A program made the position numbers and the translations under genes. A stretch of DNA of 64,000 nucleotides, taken from Blasia pusilla (taxonomy: Eukaryota > Marchantiophyta > Marchantiopsida > Blasiales). The notes beneath the pieces are model-generated. The model saw only the letters and a list, made by a program, of their open reading frames with translations, was not told the origin of the DNA and did no database searches. Shown here in pieces: positions 55,861 to 64,000 of this stretch (position 1 is the first letter of the stretch; each line of letters begins with the position of its first letter). The stretch spans positions 28,458,001 through 28,522,000 of the forward strand of contig CM114275.1 in NCBI GenBank assembly GCA_050084515.1, written 5' to 3'.

Positions 55861-58436
55861 TGTGCAATAAACAATGTGCAATTTGGAGTTGCGAGAAAAA
55901 AGTTATGGTCAATCTTGCAAAACTACCATTGCTAGGCAATTTTTAGGGTTAAATTGTTCAAACCCTAAACCAACCGCCACACTGGCGGCCATTGTCGTCA
56001 TAGTCATCGTCAACGGTCCGCCGTTGATGGTCAACCATCACCATCAATGGTCGGCCCTCACCATCAATGGTCAACCATCACCATCAACGCCAACGGTCCA
56101 CCGTCCACCGTCGGCCGTTGCCGCCGCCTAGCGCTACTCAGAACCGCGTTCGTCTGTTGTCGACCCTTTGGTTGCCATTGCCGCCATTACGGAGTGGAGG
56201 GTCTTCCACGACGATTTTTGATTCTCTTACTTGCGTCGCCACCACGTACTTTGTTTTGGCTGCCACCTTCATCGTAGTTTTGTCATCAACCAATGATGGC
56301 AGATGACCTTGGGTTATGGTGTTTGAGTTTTCATTTCATGCTGCTATGTTGTGATTGGTAACCGCTCGACGAAGATTGAGTATCATGTCGTGACGCCCAT
56401 AGCCGCAATGCACCGCCGATTGCTGCGCCGTGCCGCTCGTGGCCGCACCGCATTGTCTCGATCTTGGAGCCGCTCCTTCATTAAGGAGCACAGCGTGTGA
56501 ATTGCTGATTGAGGAGGGTATGCCGCTGAGTGCCGCACCCCATTCCCGAGTGCTGTCTTGTTTGTAGCCGTTCCATGCCGCCAATGCCGCACTCGACTGC
56601 TCGACCTGCACCGCACATCAAGGAGGTTTTAGCAACGTTAGTACGAGAGGAGAACGACTTGCTAATTGGAGGAGTTGTCTTCAAAACCAAGTTAGGGTCG
56701 AGATTTGCAATTTCCGAGGAGTGACATCAACATTATTATGAGGTTATCCATTCTGGTCTCTTACCTTGCACGCATGAGGGATTTTCGGATATTGGGAAGT
56801 TATTTGGGATATTGGGTTTCGTGGTGATGCTAGGAGCATCGATGATGTATGGGTTTAGGGGACATATACCTGTGTGGGATGTCCAGAGTTGAGGATGGTT
56901 TGTCGATGAGACGATAGATTAGTGATTTTCCGCACCACACTGCTTGTTTCCGCATTGCACACGTCTCAATGAGAGAGTGTAGATTGAGTGCCGCATGTTT
57001 AGTTTGAGCGATTGAGGGATTACTCGCGAGATTGAGAGTGATCATGTGAGAGGGGCACGAGGGCCATCACGGCATCCTTTCGGGATTTTGAGAGGCAAGG
57101 TAGTGGACCTGAGAGTAGCTTTGGAGGGTTTACCCGGAGTGGTGCGAGGTTTCGAGGATCTCCACATGAGAGATCAGGTCACGTTCCAAATCCGGTTCTC
57201 ACCTCTTTGGCAACCAATCTTCCTTCGCTCAACTCCTCTCAAGTCTTGGTGTAGGTTTCCTAGTCGCAACCATGAACGCATGAAATGCGCAATCTTGTTC
57301 GCGTCTCATCTCTTGTGTCTCTTTCAAGAGATCACTCCAATGCGCAAACCATCCTAGCGTGAGCCCGCTAAAACTATGATGTTCTACTTGGCGCTCATTT
57401 GGTTATGAGGGTCACTACAAGCAGGGTTGAAGTGGCCAAACAGGGAAGCAACACCCAAAGGCACTGATACTCACGGAAGGACCGACTGTAATACATATCC
57501 AAAACTCGAGCGCAAGAGTTGGCAAACAACTACGGCCAATGTGAGCACGGGTGCCCGCTACATGCTTGGAGCGCTCTAGACGCGGGTGCAGGCCACGAGT
57601 ACCTCGGCCCGCACAGATTTTTTTTTTGTGCAACCTTGGAGCACGCGCACGCAGGTCAAGCAAAGCTCCCGGCATGCAATTGAGTAGCAAAACTAGGGGC
57701 CGCCAACGTCACACAGACGCGGCCCTCCCTCTGCAAATTTTTTTTCTCTTACTCCATTCACCTCCTCCAAATGCAGGTCAATGGCCCAAATTTGTCCGTA
57801 ACTTAGATGCTTGCTAATATCCTCCTTAAATCTAGAGAAAACTCATCCCAAAATGATTTTCCACTCAACTTCATCTTGAAGGGTTTTCACTTACTGTCCC
57901 TCTAAAAATAATTTATTTTTACTTTCCTACCCCAAGTAAAGAGTTACTACCAAGAATTTTCGAGATTACTTCTCCATATCGTAGCTATGGGAGCTCCACG
58001 AAAATGGTCACAAATTTGTGCTCATACATTGAACTTGCGTATTATTTCTTTGACAACATGCACAGCTTCCTGATCTACTATGTTATCAAATCAATTTTTT
58101 CATTCAACCTTCCATAAAAAAAACAAGTGGTGATTTTTGTGCAGCCCGTCGTCTTCTCTCCTACAAAAATTTTGCCAACTCTTCCGCGCTAATTTCTCCC
58201 ACCTAAATTTGCAAACTTGTACCAACACAAACCAGCAAGCTACACATTGCTATCAAGAGCACTTGCATGGAGCAACCTGCCCCCACACTCAATTCCGACA
58301 AAAAATTGGGCAAAGCTTCAATGACCTATAATATTAATGAGAGGGAGGTGGGTGAGGGTAGATTTGGGACTCTCGCATGCCCTCAATGAAGCGAGATCGT
58401 GAAGGCTTCCTACTCGTGAATCTTTGATCTTGTGAG
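55861..58436. other. No gene recognised
   Basis: About 2.6 kb without a convincing gene. It includes a CCATCAATGGTC-rich simple repeat (56,025-56,120), GC-rich stretches with many ATGCCGC words (56,390-56,610) and two T-runs flanked by similar words (57,606 and 57,740). The frame at 57,046-57,357 is open for 103 codons, but I do not recognise it. Confidence 0.5.
56025..56120 (+). repeat. CCATCA/CAATGGTC simple repeat
   Basis: Imperfect tandem repeats of CCATCACCATCAATGGTC with GGCC or AACC joiners, period about 24 bp. Confidence 0.7.
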
Positions 58437-58438
58437 CT

Positions 58439-58787
58439 AGTGGACCACCAACCCTTTGTGTTCCCATCTCAAGTGGAACAAGTTTTCTTTGGAGATGCAA
58501 ATGAGGGAAGTGGATGGAATGTAGTTTTGAGGAAAGAGGCTAGATCTCGTCGGGTGATTTCTGATATCTATGATGGTGGAAACCCAAATCAAGTCCATTC
58601 AATTGGCCTCAATCACCTGGAATCCATGCCCCATAGGATACCACCAGAAAACACCATTGGCGCCATAGAGCTCATAGATGAGGAGCTAGTGATTGCAAAT
58701 AGAGATGTTAACAATGTCCCTATCATCCATGTTTCCACGGAAGTGGTTTTTGAAGATGAAATTATGGAAGGCGATGTAGATCTTTGA
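58439..58787 (+). pseudogene. CACTA (En/Spm-like) TNPD transposase, C-terminal fragment
   Basis: The frame gives HQPFVFPSQVEQVFFGDA and GWNVVLRKEARSRRV, then an acidic tail ending EGDVDL. This matches the end of plant CACTA transposases, where a FVLASQ.QQVFY-type segment and a W.VV segment precede an acidic tail. No transposase core is visible upstream, so this is a remnant or the last exon of a gene whose rest is lost. The neighbouring frames are consistent with the rest of a CACTA element. Confidence 0.6.
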
Positions 58788-58976
58788 TTACAGTGTTATG
58801 TCTAACATGTTGTAAATTGGCGTATATGTCTTGCTTTAAGTAGTGAGTTTAAGTATAAGCTATGGTATATCAAGTCTGGACTATATTGAGTATCAAATTT
58901 TTTCATTTGAGTATCTACCTTGTACTGATCCCTAATTGAGCTCCTTGACAGATATTTTCCAGCAGAAACATTCTGA

Positions 58977-59942
58977 ATGGCATTTCAAGCCATCCCCGAT
59001 AGCACATTAGGTGGTCAGGGGGGGGCTCGGTCAGACCTTGAGGCCATTCTTGCTTCTGAAGGCTTGTGTGATAGCAGAGGGGAACTTCCTGATGGGAAGA
59101 ACCATCAGGTTTGGTTGGTGAAATGGAGACATCAAAAAAGCAAGAGTGAGATATATGTTTGTCGCATGTACCTACATGATGATATACATGATGAGAGTTG
59201 GGAACCCTATTCGAGCGCAGTAGAGGAGAGTGCATGTCATGTGGATACAATGAATCCCAATGTATGCATTAATTTTGATGACCTCCATGGAGTTGGAGAT
59301 GCAAATGGAGAAGAGGCTGAGAGAGGGGAGCTTGAATTAGCCAAGAAAACAAGTGGAGAGAATGATGAGAGGATTAGATCTGCATTTTTGGTTCGAGATA
59401 GGAGCGTAGACTCTCTTATATCTCTAAGAAGTTATGAGAAACTTCATAGAAAATCCATGGAAAACACTCATGGTAGTATGGGGAAAACTATGGAAGACTG
59501 TGAGTCAATGATGGTTATAAACCAAAATAGTTGTTCAAGTGTACGTAGAGAAATTAGCCTGGTAGCTATTCCACATACAAATACCTCTAAGGAGGATCTT
59601 GATTGCAACGATAAAGTTTTGGCTTATGATTTGAGTTCAGAAGGGGGACAAGCACCTAAGGTGTTGGAAATACATGCAATGTACATGGCTCAAGAGAGAG
59701 AACCATCACCTGTCTACATGACCACTAAGTTAGAAGAGGAAGGTAATAACCTGATTAGGGTTTATGCTCTATCATCCTACTCTGATAACTCTAGAAACTC
59801 CAAAACTAGTGAATTTGAGTGTTGGGACCTTGTGGATAAGGACCCTCATGCTGACTTTCCAATTGATGAAGAACAGGAACTAAAGATAAGGCAAAACAAA
59901 AGATTTGCAGCACGAATACTTCGTGACATTCCTGCAGAGTAA
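58977..59942 (+). CDS. Unknown 321-residue protein, CACTA-associated
   Basis: This is the longest undamaged frame in the right third, from ATG (MAFQAIPDSTLGG) to TAA. A splice-acceptor-like TTTCCAG lies 13 bases before, so it may be an internal exon. It has HQVWLVKWRHQKSKSEIYVC and ESWEPYSS near the start, a Glu- and Ser-rich middle, and NKRFAARILRDIPAE at the end. The VWLVKW...SWEP spacing is loosely like a chromodomain, but I would not call it one. Position between CACTA-like parts suggests an accessory protein of that element. I do not recognise the family. Confidence 0.45.
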   Translation: MAFQAIPDSTLGGQGGARSDLEAILASEGLCDSRGELPDGKNHQVWLVKWRHQKSKSEIYVCRMYLHDDIHDESWEPYSSAVEESACHVDTMNPNVCINFDDLHGVGDANGEEAERGELELAKKTSGENDERIRSAFLVRDRSVDSLISLRSYEKLHRKSMENTHGSMGKTMEDCESMMVINQNSCSSVRREISLVAIPHTNTSKEDLDCNDKVLAYDLSSEGGQAPKVLEIHAMYMAQEREPSPVYMTTKLEEEGNNLIRVYALSSYSDNSRNSKTSEFECWDLVDKDPHADFPIDEEQELKIRQNKRFAARILRDIPAE

Positions 59943-60093
59943 GGAATTTTCCCTCTTGAGTAATGAATATGTGGGCTTATGAGAGGTTCATTTAAGCATA
60001 TTCGTGGATACTAGGTATTTCATGCTCTTACATGGTTTGTAAAAATGGATTTTTGCATTATTTCTTAAGTATGTTTGATGGTAAAATGATTGT

Positions 60094-60414
60094 TTGGAAA
60101 GGCTGAGACCAACAAAGCCACTCAGGAAAATCCAATCTTCTAGGGCAGTAGTGCCAAAGGTTGTGCTATTGCGACGAAGTTCAAGGTTGACATCAAAGGA
60201 CAAGAATCCTTTAATGCTTGAAAGCATGAAGGATAATAGAGTGAATGATCCAGATTATATGCCATATGAAAATATGGATTATCATCCTGGTGATGAGGAA
60301 GATTTATCTGATCAACCACATAAAAAACAGGATTGTGGGCCTACAACCCACCCTAAGCAAGTTGAGCGGGTAACTACATCTTTTCTATACCAGCATCATC
60401 ATGATTCATTGTAG
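60094..60414 (+). CDS. Basic then acidic 106-residue frame, probable exon
   Basis: Starts RLRPTKPLRKIQSSR after AAAG and contains RRSSRLTSKDKN, a basic patch that could be a nuclear signal, then an acidic GDEEDLSDQ stretch. It lies 150 bp after the 321-residue frame, in the same direction, and could be the next exon. No family recognised. Confidence 0.35.
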   Translation: MERLRPTKPLRKIQSSRAVVPKVVLLRRSSRLTSKDKNPLMLESMKDNRVNDPDYMPYENMDYHPGDEEDLSDQPHKKQDCGPTTHPKQVERVTTSFLYQHHHDSL

Positions 60415-60501
60415 GATGGTCATGATTCATTGTAGGATGATTCATTGCATCCATGTTTTCATTCTAGTTTCAACCACACTAACTCTGAAATATATTTCAT
60501 A

Positions 60502-60952
60502 GGCCCAAGTAATTGGAGGAAGAGAGCAAATGGAGATATGTCACCAAGGGAGACAAGAAATGGGATGGCAATATCCAACATGCCCTAATCCCACATGGAC
60601 ACACAATGGGAGTCAGTATTGGAGTACTCACATGGGCCCAAGGTGGTACGGTTCCGAACATGATTCATCAATGGTAAATCATGGACCTGCTGGGAGGAAC
60701 AATGTGATGCAACCCCCTTCCCCTCCATCACAATGGAGTGCACAAACTCCTGTTCCTCAAATAAGCACCCAACAACCATGGGTTGTTGGAATGCCTTGGT
60801 CACAACCAAGACCAATAGATCATCAATGGATGGGGAATACCCAATCTGGTTTACAAACATGCACTCAAGAATGTTGGCCTCCTCGCACACCATCTTCCCA
60901 ACCAATGGGAAGTCAAGAACAATGGGGTCCCCCCCTTCATGGGCAACCATAG
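60502..60952 (+). CDS. Trp-, Gln- and Pro-rich frame, probable exon
   Basis: Open from after an AG at 60,501. It encodes low-complexity sequence rich in W, Q, P and S (PPSPPSQWSAQTPVPQIST, QQPWVVGMPWSQPRP). Such regions occur in CACTA accessory proteins, but the sequence alone proves nothing. Likely part of the same transcription unit as the frames on either side. Confidence 0.35.
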
Positions 60953-61102
60953 GCAAGGCAAAGTGTAAAATCTCTTACCTTGGAAAATTCTTGCATTGAA
61001 TATTTTGATTATAGATTTCCAAATATCATAGAATTAATGTGGGAGTCTGAGTGGAATGAGTAGACTCATAGTTGAGCCAATATAACTTGTAGCATTGATT
61101 TC

Positions 61103-61104
<2 letters not shown>

Positions 61105-61177
<73 letters not shown>
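61105..61177. repeat. (AT)n microsatellite, 73 bp
   Basis: Uninterrupted AT repeat. The open frame over it on the minus strand is an artefact. Confidence 0.95.
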
Positions 61178-61179
<2 letters not shown>

Positions 61180-61531
61180 CCATAAATGAGTTTTGATTGT
61201 TGGTTTTTTCTTATGATAGGATGGAGGACCATGCCCACCCCCTTCATATCCATAAGCTGGAGAAGGTTATGACTCAACATTTTCTAATGGGTCATCGGGA
61301 TTTGTTGGGACGAGTGTACATTCGCAGCAAAGTGACTCTCGGTCTTTCATGGCCCCTAGTCTCTCCAAATCCATAATTAATAGTCGGATCTATAGTGTCT
61401 ACATATAGTCAATTCATATGGGTGGCATAAGTGCCAATTGAGCGTGGTTAGGTTGTTATAATGTGAGACGCTAATAATTGTCTTCTCATGCTGGTTGAAA
61501 AAAAATTAATTTGCTACTCTTCTCTTTTCAG

Positions 61532-62090
61532 GTGATAGGGCGAGTGCAAGGAGAAGTAGAACCAAGAGAGACTTGTGGAATCGTGACGTTGCTCAACGCA
61601 AGGAGCAAAACCGTCTACCTGGATGCGAATTGCTGCCTACTGGTGTCCCTAAGACGAAGGTGCATGGTTATGAACCATGGTTGAATGATTTGAAGGTATG
61701 GACCATGTGCTATCTCCACTTATCATGTGTCGAGATGAGTAGGCAAGACGCTATTAGTGTGGCTACTGTTTGTGACCATACCGAGAGTGCGTACACATAT
61801 GTTGGCGCATCAGCATTGTGTTTGGACTTCTTGAAGAAGAAATGTGCATAATTGTTAAAAACATAACGGTACGCCATGAAAGCATATTGGGTGTCCAATG
61901 GGGCTCATGTCGATGTCCCATGCCACCCTGATGCAAAGGAGGATGTGTGGGGACGATTGGTAGATTACTAGCTTTCTGAAGAGGGTATGTTGAAGGCCCA
62001 AAAGATGGTGAGCGCAAGATCCAAGGTTGTCACTTTAAATCACACCGGCAGGGGAGGATTAGATGGGTTTTCTGTTTGTTATCCTTAGCT
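61532..62090 (+). pseudogene. CACTA second-gene (Ptta/En/Spm-like) domain, broken
   Basis: After TTTTCAG, the frame encodes RRSRTKRDLWNRDVAQRKEQ, GYEPWLNDLKVWTMCYL and a stop at 61,851. A following frame gives EEGMLKAQKMVSARSKVVTL and NHTGRGGLDGF. This pattern (E.M.KA.K...R.K...NHTGR) is that of the plant Ptta/En/Spm transposase-associated domain. The stop and change of frame between the halves suggest decay or an intron I cannot place. Confidence 0.5.
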
Positions 62091-62209
62091 TTCTTATTTA
62101 CTATGTTCTCTGATTTATTCAAGTTGAGTTTGAAGTGATGTCTACTAAATATCAAAGGTTGATCTAACTTCCCTTTGTTTCTCTTATTCATGTATAATAG
62201 GGTAGAAGT

Positions 62210-63290
62210 GTATCGACCACACCAAGCTATGTAGGTATCAGTGATAGTGGCCCAAGAGCTTCACAAGGGAGTCTTGTAAGTTACTTGTTGGTTTTTGTGT
62301 AATCAAAGTTGTATGACACGTCTTCATTTTTCTTGGGATACAACCTTGTGGAAATCACTTTCCTTTTCGTGTTTACCTCATTCTCATTGCTTTCATTATC
62401 TTGAAAATCTAAGGGAAGAGGTACAACAACATGTATGGAGGGTAAGGAACCTGAACTGGAAACATCAACAGCAAGTGAGAGCCTTTTTACATGAGGTTCT
62501 CGAGTAAGTCAAGTCGATCCTATTAATTTGGTAAATGTAGGTGGATTGGGTTTGGTTACTTTCTCTTTCTATTTTAGTTTCTTCTTTTTTTGTTGAAGTC
62601 TTATGATTATTGTATGCCTAGAGCAAAGATGCAATTTAACTGGATCTGTTTTTTTTGTTTCCATCTGAGTGTGGAATCAAATATTACCACACAACTCTTG
62701 AAGGTGGAGAAGAAGTGGAGTGAAGATATGGGTGTAATCAAGGGTCAACTTGAAGAAAAAATGGAAAAGAATCAACTACTCTTGGAAAATAAGATGTCCA
62801 TTAACCAGACTTTAATTGAGCAGAAGTTGGAAAAGAACCAACAAGAACAAAAAGAATCTTTTTGCATGCTTGTTGATATGATCGACAAGCTCTCGGAGAA
62901 TAAGAGGCCTAAAGCATCAGCAAGTGGTCTTAACCAATATCAGGAATGTAAGAAATCCTTTCTTCATTGTTCTCTTGTATAATTTTCTGTCATGTTATTA
63001 GAAACTTGACACTTTACTCTTAAAGTTATGATGGTAGGTCGCTCTGAGGTTCAAATAGAGCATGTGAAAGATCATGCTGATATTGCAACTACTGAAAAGG
63101 AGGTGTTAAAGGAGTCGGATAAGCATGTACCTGTAGTTCAAGCTAGTATGTGTATAAAAATTCTCATACTACTTGTTAATATCTTCCACCCATCATTGGA
63201 GATTGTAGCATGGGACATAGTACAACCTTCCTTGAATATGTTTTGCAAGAATCATCCTATATGTATTTCAATTCAGAAAAGTAGTTTGTA
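62210..63290 (+). CDS. Likely later exons of the CACTA second gene: coiled coil
   Basis: Short open stretches separated by AT-rich sequence: GRSVSTTPSYVGISDSGPRA (62,201-62,275), EEVQQHVWRVRNLNWKHQQQ (62,416-62,505) and VEKKWSEDMGVIKGQLEEKM with heptad-like Leu and Lys/Glu (62,674-62,980). The last is a clear coiled coil. A further piece lies at 63,028-63,150. Exon edges are uncertain, and the order fits the end of plant CACTA accessory proteins. Confidence 0.4.
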
Positions 63291-63714
63291 ATGTAATGGA
63301 TTTCCATTCTTGGTGCTATATGGAATTCCAGAGGAGCAAAATACCTCTCAGAAAAAGAAAAGACGTTTAACTAAAGTGACGACCGACACCCTTCCAACTG
63401 CAATAGTGAACAAGAGAGCAATGTGAAGTCTGGGAGCACCAAGAAGAAAAATGGAAAGGTAAAAAGCATTTGATATATATTTTGAACTCTTTGATCTTCC
63501 ATGAACATCAAGTCCTCATTTGTAGGTATGTGTGGTATTCTGATCTTGCATTATAAATGATCAATAATTGACTTTATATGTCATGTGGGATATGTAAAGT
63601 TTTCAAGATCTCTACCTTCCGAGGGTTGGTCTTTTACCAAGGTAAAAAATAGTTGGTATTTAATTATCAATCTATGATCTATTTGCTTTTGTTTGCTAAG
63701 ATGACTTGCTTTTA

Positions 63715-64000
63715 GGGGTTGTTTGCAGCTTTGGGTGGGAGAAGAGGTTCAACTCACCAAACCTAAGCTCAGCAGAACCATTTTGGGCAATGGTGTGGTG
63801 ACAGGCTTGAGTGGATGTGAGAAACTCCATGGGAGTGAAACCCCCCTCCCCCCCCCCCTTCCCCGATTGGTGCGAGTAGACTTGAAGTTTGTTCAGTTGG
63901 CTTATTTGGATCATAAACTATGGCAAGCAAATGAGGCAGACATGCCGCCCCAATACACCTTAGGTGATGCTCTTGGAAGTAGTATGCTTTGGCCTGAAGT
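63715..64000 (+). CDS. C-terminal domain of the CACTA second gene, runs off the window
   Basis: After TTTGCAG the frame gives LSRTILGNGVVTGLSGCEKL and, after a C-rich tract, VRVDLKFVQLAYLDHKLWQA and then TLGDALGSSMLWPEV. Plant CACTA accessory proteins end in such a module: a G.V.G..G..LHG segment, a V.V..V..A.L segment and an L.DA.GS...WP segment. The C tract at 63,841-63,862 lies inside and may have shifted the frame. Confidence 0.45.
63841..63864 (+). repeat. C-rich homopolymer tract
   Basis: C6-T-C11-TT-C4, lying in an otherwise coding stretch. Length errors in sequencing or slippage are likely here. Confidence 0.85.

Noticed and set aside
57046-57357. 103-codon open frame
   Set aside because: Open by chance length only, with no domain, no splice context and no neighbours that support it.
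61026-61280. Minus-strand frame over the AT repeat
   Set aside because: It is a microsatellite translation (Ile-Tyr repeats).

Overview
The window is eukaryotic and almost certainly from a land plant. The evidence is CCCTAAA/TTTAGGG-type telomere-like tracts, a Ty1/copia and a Ty3/gypsy retroelement of plant type, pieces of a CACTA (En/Spm-like) transposon, spliced GT-AG introns and TATAAATA promoters. The exact lineage cannot be fixed from the sequence. I see no intact host gene, rRNA, tRNA gene or CRISPR array. It is a heterochromatin-like nest of mobile elements, nearly all decayed.

About 1-37.2 kb and 38.6-49.3 kb are built from five copies of one large DNA transposon, here called E1 (1-11,300), E0 (11,301-13,092), EX (13,216-37,176), E3 (19,935-29,303, nested inside EX) and E2 (38,567-49,308). 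The most complete copies carry two divergent genes separated by a short two-way promoter region. Gene A encodes a MULE-like transposase: an N-terminal zinc-binding cluster, a DDE/RNase H-like core and a C-terminal SWIM zinc finger. Gene B encodes a five-exon protein with a coiled coil, a ParB-like domain (W-DGNHR motif), a long helical middle, and the split motifs of a beta-order amino DNA methyltransferase (a degenerate DPPY motif, then a degenerate motif I). E3 is flanked by a 9-bp target duplication, which fits Mutator-like transposition and fixes both element ends.

Introns, promoter regions and 3' flanks of these elements are filled with dozens of copies of a near-perfect palindrome (arm GCAACCCGTCGGA, one-base centre). 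They are arranged in arrays of about 67 bp (promoter) and 64 bp (gene B intron 2). I see none in the copia, gypsy or CACTA stretches, so they belong to the element.

Layout: E1 gene A (minus), promoter array, E1 gene B (plus); E1 ends inside gene A of E0. A 123-bp gag-like scrap follows, then EX gene B (minus), split by E3 (gene B minus, gene A plus, joined by an internal deletion). Next come the EX promoter array and EX gene A (plus), a telomere-like tract, and a copia element split by E2 (gene A minus, promoter, gene B plus). The copia 3' LTR abuts a truncated minus-strand gypsy element (51.2-54.1 kb). A poorly characterised stretch (54.1-58.4 kb) leads to CACTA-like fragments (58.4-64.0 kb).

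Every gene A and gene B copy here has stops, frameshifts or deletions, so the family's functions are read from the consensus of decayed copies.
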